64,000 nt of DNA from Thalassospira sp. MCCC 1A01148 (GTDB taxonomy: Bacteria; Pseudomonadota; Alphaproteobacteria; Rhodospirillales; Thalassospiraceae), in the NCBI RefSeq assembly GCF_001613795.1, contig NZ_LPVZ01000019.1:1-64000 (forward strand), in the 5' to 3' direction. A program made the translations under genes and the position numbers. Position 1 is the stretch's first letter, and each line of letters begins with the position of its first letter. The notes beneath the pieces are model-generated. The model did not search any database. It had not been told where the DNA came from and saw only the letters and a list, made by a program, of their open reading frames with translations. This document shows positions 17,411 through 26,746 of this stretch, piece after piece.

Positions 17411-18259
17411 TTACATGCCGTCTTCGAAAGTCACGGTCACAACCCGGTTGCCCTGTTCGGCAACGCCATCTGCGGTCGAAACCGGCACATCGGATTCGCC
17501 ACTGATGCTGATTGCAAGCATGCTGGCCGGGATACCGGCATCACGCAATGCCTTGACCACCGCATCAACACGCGATTTGGCAAGCATGTCATTATACTTC
17601 GCATCGCCAGCGCGGTCAGCATAGGCAACAAGGCTGATCATTTCCGGCTCGTACTTGCCATAGGCCTCAACGATACCATCAATAACCGACATCGCCTTGT
17701 CACTGATCTCGGCACTGTCGAAACCGAAATAGACATTCATCGGAACCGGCATCGGCATGGCCGCCATCGGTGCCGGAGCAGTGTCAAGTTCGGCCTGAAC
17801 GATTGCCAGTGCCTGATAGAATGCCGCGCGGCAGTTATCGATGTCTTCCTGCTGAATGTTTTCTTCAAGTTCCTGCAACCAGCAATCGAAGCTGGACTGC
17901 GCACGCGCTGCGGCACTTGAAGCCTTCTCACGACCACCTGCATCAAGCGCTGCCATCAGATCAGCACGCGCAACTTCGACCTCAGCGCCGGACCCTTCAG
18001 GAAGCGAACGTTCCGCAATTTCCTGCGGTCCGCCATCCATGCCCATCGCTGCTGTCTTGGAACGGTTGGTGAAATAACGCGCGTCCGACCAATCGGCCTC
18101 GTCATATTCTGCCTGGGCAAGGTCGGCGTAATTCTGGTGAAGAGCGGCGTCAAAAGCCGACCCTTCGTCGGCCATTTCACGTACTCCGGGGATGTTCATA
18201 TTTGCACACGCGCTCAGAAAGGCGGCGGCGGATACAACGGCAAGCAGTTTAGCTTTCAT
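17411..18259 (-). CDS. OmpA-family lipoprotein
   Basis: This 282-residue protein has a lipoprotein signal peptide with lipobox LSAC (Cys 18). Residues 20-170 form an Ala/Glu-rich helical region. A C-terminal OmpA-like peptidoglycan-binding domain (about 175-280) begins VYFGFDSAEIS and contains the YADRAGDAKYNDMLAKSRVDAVVKAL motif. It would sit in the outer membrane facing the periplasm and contact peptidoglycan. The family's usual TDxxGxxxYN reads ADRAGDAKYN here. Confidence 0.88.
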   Translation of the reverse strand: MKAKLLAVVSAAAFLSACANMNIPGVREMADEGSAFDAALHQNYADLAQAEYDEADWSDARYFTNRSKTAAMGMDGGPQEIAERSLPEGSGAEVEVARADLMAALDAGGREKASSAAARAQSSFDCWLQELEENIQQEDIDNCRAAFYQALAIVQAELDTAPAPMAAMPMPVPMNVYFGFDSAEISDKAMSVIDGIVEAYGKYEPEMISLVAYADRAGDAKYNDMLAKSRVDAVVKALRDAGIPASMLAISISGESDVPVSTADGVAEQGNRVVTVTFEDGM

Positions 18260-18623
18260 CGGTTTTACTCCTTGGTCTGACCGACTATCAGGATCCCAGT
18301 CCCATTATTCAGGCCGAACGGCATTTGTTGCCAATGCCTTTTCATGCCTCATCCTTGCGGACCTTGTGGCCCGTCCGGTTCCATGCCGTTCTTGTTATCG
18401 ATCAGATCAAAGGACCTGACCCCGAATGTCGACCAGCCCCAAGTCCTTGGCCGATTGCCCCAAGACAACATAGATTATGGATATACTTAACCCTATCCAC
18501 AGATATATAGAAGTCAAATTCATGAAAAAAAGCAGTGGGATAGAGAAATTTCATAAACCGCTAACGTCCAATAACGATGGCAATACCGGCAAATCGAGCC
18601 CGTGAACGGTTCAAAAAGTATAA
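18260..18623. other. Gene-free stretch upstream of the OmpA-like lipoprotein
   Basis: No coding frame here is convincing. The right half is AT-rich (about 18470-18560) and contains one near-match to a DnaA box (CTATCCACA), which I do not regard as meaningful alone. A promoter for the lipoprotein gene is presumably present, but none stands out. Confidence 0.5.
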
Positions 18624-18656
18624 CGGCCCGACGCATGTTTTCCATCCGCCGGGCCG
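18624..18656 (-). terminator. Likely terminator of the AsmA-like gene
   Basis: Arms CGGCCCG/CGGGCCG (7 bp) enclose a 19-base loop, with a TTTTT run about 6 bases further on the minus strand. It lies 36 bp beyond the stop codon. The long loop makes this moderate evidence. Confidence 0.5.
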
Positions 18657-18691
18657 AATATTAGATCAACTTGGTATGGTTAACTGCGGCT

Positions 18692-19525
18692 CTATTCCGA
18701 CGACCCGCCGAACAGCCCCTTGACCGCACCGCCCAATGCGTCTGTACCTTCTTTGATCTTGGTGCCTCCGCCGCTGGCAACACCACCAACAGCACCAACG
18801 ACGCCTTTGCCCAGATCACCGACACCCTGCAACAGACCATCGACATTCAGGCTCGAAACGGCCTTGAAGACGGCGGTGTTGATCGCTGTCAGGATTTCAC
18901 CAGCAACCTGGGCCGGGGTCGCGCCACCTTCTTCCTTGCCCACATCGGTCAGATGAATTTCCGGCAGGCTGGCCGACAGCTTTTTGCCCTGCAGGAAGCC
19001 TGCCGAGACACCAACGTCACCGTTGCGGACATAGACATTGTCGATAATGATTTTGGTTCCACCTGCGGCATCATCGCCAGATGTTGCACCATCAGCGCCA
19101 CCCGCCCCGGTCGGGCCGGAAACACGTTGAACAAAGGCTTCGACGTTGCGCTGGATGGTTGCGATGTTTGAACTGCCATTGCCCAGTTCGTAAATGACAC
19201 TTGGCTGATCAACCACCACTTCGATGATACGGATCGTATCGCTGGTCAGGGTCGAACCATCAAGACGGACCGAGATATTGCCAAGCGAAAACGCATAATC
19301 GGTGTTGAACCCATCCGGATTGCCGACCACAAGCCCGTTGATCGCCGCGGTATTTTGCGTTGGTTCGATCGACACACCTTCAACCGCGACATCGGCCAGC
19401 GTCACACGCGTGCCTGCCTCTTCGATGGTGGATTTCACGATGTTATCAAGATTGACGTAAACATAGACGAGGGCCCCGACGACCAAAGCGATGATCACGG
19501 CCAGACCAATCAGTATCTTTTTCAT
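18692..19525 (-). CDS. AsmA-like membrane-anchored periplasmic protein
   Basis: This 277-residue protein has one N-terminal membrane anchor (residues 4-26) and then a segment resembling the N-terminus of AsmA-family proteins (VKSTIEEAGTRVTLADVAVEGVSI, NGLVVGNPDGF). AsmA-like proteins act in inter-membrane lipid transport or outer-membrane biogenesis. This protein is much shorter than AsmA or TamB and ends in a Gly/Val-rich amphipathic tail. A Gly/Ala/Asp linker lies at about 138-155. Family assignment is moderate; function is not established. Confidence 0.65.
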   Translation of the reverse strand: MKKILIGLAVIIALVVGALVYVYVNLDNIVKSTIEEAGTRVTLADVAVEGVSIEPTQNTAAINGLVVGNPDGFNTDYAFSLGNISVRLDGSTLTSDTIRIIEVVVDQPSVIYELGNGSSNIATIQRNVEAFVQRVSGPTGAGGADGATSGDDAAGGTKIIIDNVYVRNGDVGVSAGFLQGKKLSASLPEIHLTDVGKEEGGATPAQVAGEILTAINTAVFKAVSSLNVDGLLQGVGDLGKGVVGAVGGVASGGGTKIKEGTDALGGAVKGLFGGSSE

Positions 19526-19660
19526 TGCCCGTTTCCTGCGTAGTGCCTCACCGAAAATACGCGAAATTCAACCCTTAGGGTGCAAATGGGTACGCATCCG
19601 GTATCGTTCAATCAGAAGAGTTGCGCTGATCGGCCAGACAATCAAGTTATTTCACATGAC

Positions 19661-19696
19661 AAAACAGCGGATTAGGCTTCCCTGATCCGCTGTTTT
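19661..19696. terminator. Terminator downstream of xthA
   Basis: A 16-bp stem with one T-G wobble and a CTTC loop, capped by AAAA/TTTT on both sides, lies 24 bp beyond the exonuclease III stop. It can act on the minus strand and possibly the plus. Confidence 0.88.
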
Positions 19697-19719
19697 GATA
19701 TCTCGGATGATCCGGGTAC

Positions 19720-20517
19720 TCAGAGATTGAATTCCACCACAACGGGTGCGTGGTCTGATGGTTTTTCCCAATCACGGGCAATATCATAAACCGACGCCGT
19801 GCGAACGGTTCCGGCCATATTCGGCGTCATCCAGACATGATCCAAACGACGCCCCTTGTTGCTTTTGCGCCAGTCGCGCGCGCGATAGCTCCACCAGCTA
19901 AACAGCTTTTCCGGTTCGGGAACAACGTCGCGCACAGCGTCAATGAAATCACCCGACTGACGGAATTTCTCAAGAATTTCGACCTCGACCGGCGTGTGGC
20001 TGACCACTTTGAGAAGCTGCTTGTGCGACCACACATCATTTTCGGACGGGGCAATGTTGAAATCCCCGACCAGAACCGCCTTGCGATCAGGGTTGGCCGC
20101 GCGACGCTCACTCCACCAATTGGTCATTTCATCAATGAAGGACAGCTTGTGGGCAAACTTTTCGTTGATTGCCGGGTCCGGCTCGTCGCCACCTGCCGGG
20201 ATATAGAAGTTATGCAACTCAACGCCGTTCTCAAACGTCACCATGCAGTGACGGCGATCTTCCTTGCCACAAAAATGCTTGATGTCGGTTTCGGCAAACG
20301 GCAGGCGCGATACAATCGCCACCCCGTTATAGCTTTTCATGCCGTGATTGTGGCGGTGAACGTATCCGGCGGCCTCAAAGGCGTCATGGGGGAAATACTC
20401 GTCCGGACATTTCAGTTCCTGCAGGGACAGCGCATCAGGCTGCTGTTCTTCCAGGAACTTGACAACCTGTTCGATGCGCAGACGGACGGAATTGATGTTC
20501 CAGCTTACGATTTTCAA
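19720..20517 (-). CDS. xthA: Exodeoxyribonuclease III
   Basis: This 265-residue AP endonuclease / 3'-exonuclease of base-excision repair begins KIVSWNINSVRLR. It contains LQELKCPDEYFP (metal-binding Glu), GDFNIAPSENDVW, RLDHVW and a terminal SDHAPVVVEF, all hallmarks of the XthA/Ape1 fold. The start codon is TTG at 20517, with GGAG upstream; no ATG fits the family N-terminus better. Confidence 0.95.
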   Translation of the reverse strand: MKIVSWNINSVRLRIEQVVKFLEEQQPDALSLQELKCPDEYFPHDAFEAAGYVHRHNHGMKSYNGVAIVSRLPFAETDIKHFCGKEDRRHCMVTFENGVELHNFYIPAGGDEPDPAINEKFAHKLSFIDEMTNWWSERRAANPDRKAVLVGDFNIAPSENDVWSHKQLLKVVSHTPVEVEILEKFRQSGDFIDAVRDVVPEPEKLFSWWSYRARDWRKSNKGRRLDHVWMTPNMAGTVRTASVYDIARDWEKPSDHAPVVVEFNL

Positions 20518-20594
20518 AACGGGCTCCGTTTTCTTTCTTCTTCAAAGGACGGGCTTTGGGAATGACCTTCCAAACCCTTGGTCCCTGCAAGGTT

Positions 20595-21281
20595 CTATTT
20601 AAGGGTCACTGACAGTTCTGCGACTTCGGCGATTGCCAGATCGATCCGATCACCGCGAACGACCTGACCGACGCCTTCCGGTGTTCCGGTAAACAGAAGG
20701 TCCCCGGGCTTGAGTTCAATCAGTGTGGAAAGGTGCATCAGCGCATCGACAACCGGCCAGATCATCTTGGCCGTAGTGTCATTCTGGCGGACATCGCCAT
20801 TAACCGACAATTTCAGATTGGTCGCATGCGGATGACCCGCATCGGCTTTGGGCTGGATTGCGGAAATGGCCGCACACCCATCAAAGGACTTGGCCATATC
20901 CCAGGGCAGACGACGTTCCTTCAGGCCCGCCTGCACGTCACGGCGGGTCATATCAAGACCTGCCGCATACCCGAAAATCGCATCCTCGACAGCCGCACGG
21001 TCCAGATCCTTGCCGCCTTTGGAAAGGGCTGCGACAAGTTCACCCTCGTAATGCAGATCCTCAGTACCCGACGGGTACGGCAGGTCGCCATTGCCCACTA
21101 CAAGGCAATCGGTTGGCTTCATGAAGACGCAAGGCGGGGTATCAGACGGGTCCGATCCCATTTCACGCACGTGATCGGCATAGTTCTTTCCAATGCAGAA
21201 AATGCGATTTACCGGGAAAAAGTCGTCCGCTCCCTGAACCGGAATGGTCGTCGGCGCAGGCGCGTCAAAGATCAAGCTCAT
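20595..21281 (-). CDS. Fumarylacetoacetate hydrolase family protein
   Basis: This 228-residue protein has the FAH fold: IFCIGKNYADHVREMG, FMKPTDCLV, the metal-binding HYEGELV, and LFTGTPEGVGQV near the C-terminus. The best guess is a fumarylpyruvate or acylpyruvate hydrolase of aromatic catabolism, but no aromatic-degradation genes are adjacent. The start is placed at 21281 (MSLIFDAP), preceded by GGGG; a longer frame to 21314 is less likely. Confidence 0.87.
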   Translation of the reverse strand: MSLIFDAPAPTTIPVQGADDFFPVNRIFCIGKNYADHVREMGSDPSDTPPCVFMKPTDCLVVGNGDLPYPSGTEDLHYEGELVAALSKGGKDLDRAAVEDAIFGYAAGLDMTRRDVQAGLKERRLPWDMAKSFDGCAAISAIQPKADAGHPHATNLKLSVNGDVRQNDTTAKMIWPVVDALMHLSTLIELKPGDLLFTGTPEGVGQVVRGDRIDLAIAEVAELSVTLK

Positions 21282-21407
21282 GATGACCCCATGTTGTTTA
21301 TGCGTGGTATGCATCAGTCATAAACAAGCAAGGGCCAGAATGAAACGGCCAAAACGACTTGGCGCACCTCTGCTGTCAGGAATTGTCAGGAGGCCGCATC
21401 AAATCTT

Positions 21408-21821
21408 TCAGCGCTTGGGCATAAAGGCGGAATAGTGCCGTTGCTCGTTAAGTATCATATCCCTGACACGGGCTTTGGCAATTTGCAGGATCTCGCGATT
21501 TTTCGGGTCATCAAGCTCCGGCACCGTAAGTATCAAAAGCTTGGCGGTGTCACCTGCATTGACCTGAAGACGATATCTTTGCCCGCGTGCTAACGAAACA
21601 CAGCAATCACGGCCGCTAAAAACATTGCCTTCACCATCCCAGATCTCGGCATTTCCGGACCGCACAAAAACCAGTTCTTCGGCATGGTGGCTTTGCACGC
21701 CAGACACAACACAAGGCCCACTCAGGTTCAATTCGCGCGTCGCAAGGCATGACGCAACGTCACCATTTACTGGCGTTATCTGATCCTGGTCTGTCGTGGG
21801 CTTGTCAATCAGCCTTACCAT
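21408..21821 (-). CDS. Cupin-like small protein
   Basis: The 137-residue product starts MVRLIDKPTT at 21821, with GGAAG upstream. A cupin-type beta-barrel is suggested by HHAEELVFVRSGNAEIWDGEG and GQRYRLQVNAGDTAKLLIL. Only some canonical metal-ligand residues are evident (HH and E). The frame extends to 21944 but would then overlap the terminator of the upstream gene. Function is not known. Confidence 0.6.
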   Translation of the reverse strand: MVRLIDKPTTDQDQITPVNGDVASCLATRELNLSGPCVVSGVQSHHAEELVFVRSGNAEIWDGEGNVFSGRDCCVSLARGQRYRLQVNAGDTAKLLILTVPELDDPKNREILQIAKARVRDMILNEQRHYSAFMPKR

Positions 21822-21921
21822 TTGCGCACTTCCCGAAATTGAAAACCTGTTTGGTTTGAACACGGGAAAGATGCCGGTATCGGGAAAATTGCACCATCCA
21901 CATATGGGGAGTGCAGAAAAG

Positions 21922-21948
21922 AGGGGTGATACAACCAGTATCACCCCT
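21922..21948 (-). terminator. Terminator of the 2-hydroxyacid dehydrogenase gene
   Basis: An 11-bp stem (AGGGGTGATAC and near-complement) has a 5-base loop and is followed on the minus strand by CTTTT, 24 bp after the dehydrogenase stop. Confidence 0.82.
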
Positions 21949-21971
21949 TTGATATCGCTATGAAATCCGGA

Positions 21972-22958
21972 TTACAGCAATCCTTCAATAACCCTGTCTG
22001 GCGGTGTATGACCGTCCACAAAGGTCTTGATATTGATCAGGACTTTTTCGCCCATGTCAACGCGTCCCTCAATCGTGGCCGATCCCATATGCGGCAACAG
22101 AACGGCATTTTGCAGTTCAAGCAATTTCGGGTTCACCGCCGGTTCATGTTCGAACACATCAAGACCGGCACCGGCGATTTCGCCATCGGCCAGCATCCGT
22201 GTCAGGGCCGGTTCATCCACGATTTCGCCGCGCGCGGTGTTCACCAGAATGGCATGCGGCTGCATCAGTTTCAGACGACGCGCCGAAAGCAGGTGATAGG
22301 TTGCTGGCGTATGCGGGCAGTTGACCGAAATGACATCGACATGGGCCAGCATCTGATCAAGGCTTTCCCAATAGGTCGCGTCGAGTTCTTCTTCGATGTC
22401 AGGATGAACACGGCGGCGGTTGTGGTAGTGCACCGACAAGCCAAACCCCTTGGCGCGGCGCGCAAGTGCACGGCCAATGCGCCCCATGCCAACAATGCCA
22501 AGGCGCTTGCCCCAGATACGATGGCCCAGCATCAAGGTCGGGCCCCAGCCACCCCATTCGCCCTTGCGAATAAGACGCTCGCCCTCTGCCAAGCGGCGCG
22601 ATACCGACAGGATCAGCGCCATGGTCATGTCCGCCGTATCTTCGGTCAGAACATCAGGGGTGTTGGTCACGGTAATGCCGCGCGAACGCGCTGTTTGCAG
22701 ATCAACATGGTCGACACCCGTGCCGAAATTGGCAATCAGACGCAGATTGGGGCCCGCATGTGCGAGAACCGCTGCATCAATCTTGTCGGTCACCGTCGGC
22801 ACCAGCACATCGGCTTCCTTGACCGCATCAATCAGTTCCTGTTTGCTCATCGGCGCATCGTCGATATTCAGACGCGCGTCAAACAGCTCCATCATGCGGG
22901 TTTCAATCGCTTCCGGCAGTTTCCGGGTCACGACGACAAGCGGTTTTTTCTTGGTCAT
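21972..22958 (-). CDS. D-2-hydroxyacid dehydrogenase (glyoxylate/hydroxypyruvate reductase type)
   Basis: This 328-residue NAD(P)-dependent enzyme has a Rossmann motif GIVGMGRIGRALARRA. The catalytic triad is visible as Arg in NTARGEIVDE, Glu in FEHEPAVNP and His in LPHMGSAT. The DHVD and TPDVLTEDTADM segments fit glyoxylate reductase / D-glycerate dehydrogenase. It probably reduces glyoxylate or hydroxypyruvate. The gene has its own terminator. Confidence 0.9.
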   Translation of the reverse strand: MTKKKPLVVVTRKLPEAIETRMMELFDARLNIDDAPMSKQELIDAVKEADVLVPTVTDKIDAAVLAHAGPNLRLIANFGTGVDHVDLQTARSRGITVTNTPDVLTEDTADMTMALILSVSRRLAEGERLIRKGEWGGWGPTLMLGHRIWGKRLGIVGMGRIGRALARRAKGFGLSVHYHNRRRVHPDIEEELDATYWESLDQMLAHVDVISVNCPHTPATYHLLSARRLKLMQPHAILVNTARGEIVDEPALTRMLADGEIAGAGLDVFEHEPAVNPKLLELQNAVLLPHMGSATIEGRVDMGEKVLINIKTFVDGHTPPDRVIEGLL

Positions 22959-22994
22959 GTGCCGATCCTATGCGGTCTTTTAACTCTTTTTCAG

Positions 22995-23020
22995 ACAAAA
23001 TACGGCATGGTGCATTTTGT
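22995..23020. promoter_or_regulatory. Inverted repeat between divergent dehydrogenase and SH3 genes
   Basis: ACAAAAT and ATTTTGT arms (7 bp) flank a 12-base centre in the divergent intergenic region. It is a possible operator; no regulator is identified. Confidence 0.3.
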
Positions 23021-23157
23021 GTCCTGCCGCAACGCAGTGATGCCATGCCAAAAGGTACAAAAGCAAGGATTTTGACGCATTTTTTGTAATTTTATTTCGC
23101 AAGTGCGAGTTTCCACAAAAACCGTTCAAATCGAATAACCAAAGGAATACCAACAAG

Positions 23158-23673
23158 ATGTCGCAGGTTTTGCGCAAATTTCTGTATCGCTTCATGGCAT
23201 TGGCGATTCTGGGCAGTCTGACCGCACCGATCGTGGCCAGCGCACAGGAATCGGGCCTTCCGATCCCGCGATTTGTCGCACTGCGCTCTGACAAAGTATT
23301 CCTGCGCGCCGGCCCCGGCCTTAGATACCCGAAAGTCTGGATTTATCATCGCCGCAACATGCCCATGGAAGTGGTGTCCGAGTTTGATACCTGGCGCAAG
23401 GTCCGTGACTGGGAAGGCAGCGAGGGCTGGGTTCATCAAAGTCTTTTGATCGGATCGCGCCATGTGATCGTGACCGATGAAAGCATCACCCTATACTCTG
23501 CAGCCGATAAAAACGCGCGCAAGATCGCAATGGTTTCAGCCAGCGTAATCGGCAGCATCGAGGATTGCCCAAGCAGCGTTGACTGGTGCCAGCTGCGCTT
23601 TGGTGATTTCGAAGGATGGACGCCCCGTCACGGATTTTGGGGCATCTATGAAGGCGAGAATATCGAAGGCTAG
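23158..23673 (+). CDS. Secreted SH3-domain protein
   Basis: This 171-residue protein has a Sec signal peptide (residues 1-30, cleavage near ASA-QE). A bacterial SH3-like region follows: ALRSDKVFLRAGPGLRYPKVW, EFDTWRKVRDWEGSEGWVHQSLL, and a second half with ITLYSAADKNARKIA ending in WTPRHGFWGIYEGE. Proteins of this type are periplasmic and probably bind peptidoglycan or a partner. No neighbour hints at a more specific role. Confidence 0.82.
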   Translation: MSQVLRKFLYRFMALAILGSLTAPIVASAQESGLPIPRFVALRSDKVFLRAGPGLRYPKVWIYHRRNMPMEVVSEFDTWRKVRDWEGSEGWVHQSLLIGSRHVIVTDESITLYSAADKNARKIAMVSASVIGSIEDCPSSVDWCQLRFGDFEGWTPRHGFWGIYEGENIEG

Positions 23674-23729
23674 GATCAGCCGCCCCGGGCCTCGGAATAT
23701 CAGATCAGGAAATCAGATCAGGCTGGGGG

Positions 23730-24782
23730 TCAGACTTCAACAGAAACCCGATTGGCCGCCGCACGCTCGGCGCCACCGCCACCCGCAGACGTCCCATTGC
23801 CACCGCTGTCATATCCGCCAAAGGCCGGCGCAGCAAACGGCTGAGCTGTCGCGCCACCCTGCCCGGTTTGGGCCAGGAATTCCTGATCATCAGACGTGCC
23901 GTCATCTTCCGCATCCGGATCGAGGATTGTGTTTTCCTCAGGCTCGGGAAGCGGGTCGGGACGCGGCTCAGGCAGGGTAAAGCCACCCACCGTCACAGAC
24001 TGGCTGGCCAGCTGGGTGGATATATCCCCCAGATACGCCTGAAGATTTTCAGAAATACGTGCTTGTGCGTCATCGCGCCCGGACGTCTGTGATGCGGCCA
24101 GTTGCGCCTGCACGATATTTTCACCAGCAACCTGAGAAACACGGTTTTGGTCCTGTGCTGTGCGCAGGCTGCCCTGATCTGCAGCCACCGAAATTTCGCG
24201 ATCACGCAGGGCTTCCTGTGCTTGGTCCACCAGCGTTCGCGCATTTGAAACGCCCGCACTGTCCGAAACATTGATCTCTGACAGGCCAGTGGCCAAATCT
24301 TCGGAACCTGATGCCGACAGGTCGATATCAATCCGGTTATCCGATGATGTCCCCGTACCGACCTGAAGCGTGATCGTCTGGTCGGACGCCAGTAGATCGC
24401 GCCCTTCAAAGCTGCTGTTCGCGGCAATATCATCGATCCGGGTCAGGTAATCTTCGATCTGCGCATTCAACTGCGCGCGCTGCTGCGTCGAAAGATCGCT
24501 ATTTTCTTCGGCGATCGTGACCAGTGCATCAATCTCGTCAAGCGCGTCACCGATCCGCGAAAGATCATTGGATGCCTGACCAAGTAGTGCACCAGCGCTG
24601 CCAAGCGACCCATTCAGCTGGGCACTGGTATAACCGGCATTGCGAAACGAGTCGGCGCTGCGATCTGTATTCTGATTTTCAGCGGAGAACTGGCTGCTGT
24701 CAGACGCAATCAACCTGTTCTGCGGCGCAATTGTGCGCGCAGTATTGGTATAGATTGGTAGCTGGCTGGCCAGTGTTTCCAT
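23730..24782 (-). CDS. Flagellin-like protein with proline/glycine-rich C-terminal extension
   Basis: In this 350-residue protein, residues ~60-240 resemble the flagellin D1 core: GQASNDLSRIGDALDEIDALVTIA, then ARAQLNAQ-like segments, SSFEGRDLLASDQTITLQVG and VDQAQEALRDREISVAADQG. The conserved D0 helices that polymerise flagellin are poorly preserved at both ends. The C-terminus is an unrelated Pro/Glu/Gly-rich tail. The ATG at 24782 is preferred to an in-frame TTG at 24800. No flagellar genes are nearby. It could be a divergent flagellin or a surface/secreted flagellin paralogue; certainty is moderate. Confidence 0.65.
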   Translation of the reverse strand: METLASQLPIYTNTARTIAPQNRLIASDSSQFSAENQNTDRSADSFRNAGYTSAQLNGSLGSAGALLGQASNDLSRIGDALDEIDALVTIAEENSDLSTQQRAQLNAQIEDYLTRIDDIAANSSFEGRDLLASDQTITLQVGTGTSSDNRIDIDLSASGSEDLATGLSEINVSDSAGVSNARTLVDQAQEALRDREISVAADQGSLRTAQDQNRVSQVAGENIVQAQLAASQTSGRDDAQARISENLQAYLGDISTQLASQSVTVGGFTLPEPRPDPLPEPEENTILDPDAEDDGTSDDQEFLAQTGQGGATAQPFAAPAFGGYDSGGNGTSAGGGGAERAAANRVSVEV

Positions 24783-24896
24783 CGTTTTCCGCTCAAACAA
24801 GCCGGTAAAACAACTACATGCTGCTTGGGCAACAGGGATCGAACGTTTTCAATCCCTTGCCAACCTGACCTTCCTGGTGTCCGGCGGAAATTCCAG

Positions 24897-24916
24897 CTGA
24901 TAGTATAGTATATCAG
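24897..24916 (-). promoter_or_regulatory. Inverted repeat / TATACT element upstream of the flagellin-like gene
   Basis: CTGATA/TATCAG arms flank an AT-rich 8-base centre that reads TATACT on the minus strand, about 115 bp upstream of the flagellin-like start. It is a candidate promoter/operator only. Confidence 0.3.
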
Positions 24917-24961
24917 AGAATAAAAATTAAGCCCCAAAGCGATCTGGACTGCAAACGGCCC

Positions 24962-26353
24962 TTAACCGTTGGATCCGCGCCGCAAAATCGCAAATATTTC
25001 GAGATGAGATGACCACAGAAACTGGTCAACCGGGACGACCTTTTCGATCTCGTAGCCACTGTTGCGCAGCACCCGCATGTCGCGGCTAAACGTCGCTGGA
25101 TTACATGATACTGCAATAACCCATTCCGGCCCGTCTGCGGCCAAGGCTTCACATTGCGCCAACGCACCGGCACGCGGCGGGTCAAACACCACCAGATCAA
25201 AGCCGGTCAACTCATCGCCCACAAGTGGCTGACGAAACAGATCGCGACGCATCACTTTGATCGGGCTGCCCGATTGCCCAACAGCATATTGCAACAGCTC
25301 TACCGCACGCGGGTCACTTTCAACCGCGGTTACCGAACGCCGCTTACCTGCAAGTGCCAGCGAAAATGTAAAGCTCCCAACACCGCAAAAGAGATCCGCC
25401 ACATTCTTGGGCGCAATCTCGACGACGGCCGCCTTGATCGCACGAACAAGTGCTTCTTCGCCGTGACTGGTGGCCTGCAAAAAGCCGCCCGGCGCAATTG
25501 GAACATCGATATTTTCAAAATGGACAACCGGCGTGTGACGTGCGGCCAAGGGTTCATCAGGGCGATCGCCTGTTTTCCAGCTAAGGCGGGCAATATTCTG
25601 GTCATCTGCAAACGCGGCCAGATCCTGACGCATATCCAGATCCGGGTCGTTACTGGCGTGAACCAGCACATCCAACCCTGTATCGGTCAATGTAACAAAG
25701 ACTTCCTTGATATCGCGCGCTTGCGCCGGTGGGCAGGCTTCAAGAAACGCCACGAACGCTTTGCGGAACGTCATCAATTCCGGTCTCAGGACGGCACAGT
25801 CGGGCACATTCAGAACTGTGTGACTGAACCGGCCGTGAAATCCGACAAAAACGCCAGTTGCGCCAACATGCACGGAAAACCCTGCACGGCGGCGGCTGGC
25901 AGGTGGTGATATTTCGACATCCCCGACAAGGCCTTCGGCATCTTGCGGGTCAATACCGGCCCGCTGCAGGGCGACAATAGCCTTGTCGCGTTTCCAGCTG
26001 CGGTAATCGTCGTCATTCATATGTTGCAGGGCGCAACCACCGCATTCCTTGAAATGCGCACAGCGCGGCGCACTATACCCGTCGGAACGTGCGATTTCGG
26101 AAACCACCTCTGCCCCGTAACCATCGCCACGCTTCTGACGCAACGCCACACGCACTTGATCCCCGGGCAGGACGCAATCGACATAGATCAGAACCGACTT
26201 TCCATCGGGTGCTGCGACATGCGCGATCCCGTCACCGCGCGCACCAATCTGTTCGACTGTCACGTCTGCTTCAAACCCGATCAGCGGATCGCGCCGGGAC
26301 GGTTGACGTTTGCGTCCCCCTCGGGCGCGGGGATTGCGGTTATGGTGTTTCAT
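24962..26353 (-). CDS. 23S rRNA (uracil-C5)-methyltransferase, RlmD/RumA (TrmA) family
   Basis: This 463-residue SAM-dependent RNA methyltransferase has an N-terminal basic segment and TRAM-like domain, then an Fe-S cluster motif CAHFKECGGCALQH (C-x5-C-x2-C; a later Cys in VPDCAVLRP may be the fourth ligand). The methyltransferase domain has VADLFCGVGSFTFSLA and FDLVVFDPPRAG, and the catalytic Cys is in VSCNPATFSRD. It would methylate a specific uridine in rRNA or tRNA; RlmD (U1939) is the best guess. The start is set at 26353 (MKHHNRN) with AGAGAG upstream, discarding a 29-residue extension. Confidence 0.9.
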   Translation of the reverse strand: MKHHNRNPRARGGRKRQPSRRDPLIGFEADVTVEQIGARGDGIAHVAAPDGKSVLIYVDCVLPGDQVRVALRQKRGDGYGAEVVSEIARSDGYSAPRCAHFKECGGCALQHMNDDDYRSWKRDKAIVALQRAGIDPQDAEGLVGDVEISPPASRRRAGFSVHVGATGVFVGFHGRFSHTVLNVPDCAVLRPELMTFRKAFVAFLEACPPAQARDIKEVFVTLTDTGLDVLVHASNDPDLDMRQDLAAFADDQNIARLSWKTGDRPDEPLAARHTPVVHFENIDVPIAPGGFLQATSHGEEALVRAIKAAVVEIAPKNVADLFCGVGSFTFSLALAGKRRSVTAVESDPRAVELLQYAVGQSGSPIKVMRRDLFRQPLVGDELTGFDLVVFDPPRAGALAQCEALAADGPEWVIAVSCNPATFSRDMRVLRNSGYEIEKVVPVDQFLWSSHLEIFAILRRGSNG

Positions 26354-26746
26354 GAACTCTCTCTGGGGGTGAACTTTGTCACACAATAAATCGGCATTGA
26401 ATACGGGTGCCGGATTTCCGCCTGAGATACACCACTTCACGTTCCCAGAACAGGGGCTAACGCTGATTTATTGTCCTCTGGTCTATCTCAATACCCTGTC
26501 CCGAAATACTTTTTGCGGATCCCGAACAAAATTATTCCGTGAATGCAGGCGACCAACCCCTTAAAGTCGTGTAAGAATAACACCATAAGATAATAGTACC
26601 GATTTCTTGTCGGCGAAATGCCATCGCCGTTTTGTTCATCGCGAATGCTGTGCTTGGCTTCGCCGATGGTTTCTGGTGAGGCCAGTTTTTTTTTACACAC
26701 AGCCCGATCGGGGAGGATCAGGCAGCGTGTTTATGTTGGGGGAGAC
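26354..26746. other. Gene-free divergent intergenic region with a distant inverted repeat
   Basis: This separates the RNA methyltransferase from the CHASE-GGDEF-EAL gene. ACAATAAATCGGC at 26383-26395 is repeated in inverted orientation, with one mismatch, at 26462-26474. The centre contains AT-rich blocks likely to hold promoters. The 10-mer ACAATAAATC recurs elsewhere in the window. Confidence 0.5.

Noticed and set aside
18493-18502. DnaA-box-like CTATCCACA
   Set aside because: A single imperfect copy with no AT-rich unwinding region, dnaA or dnaN nearby; not evidence of an origin.
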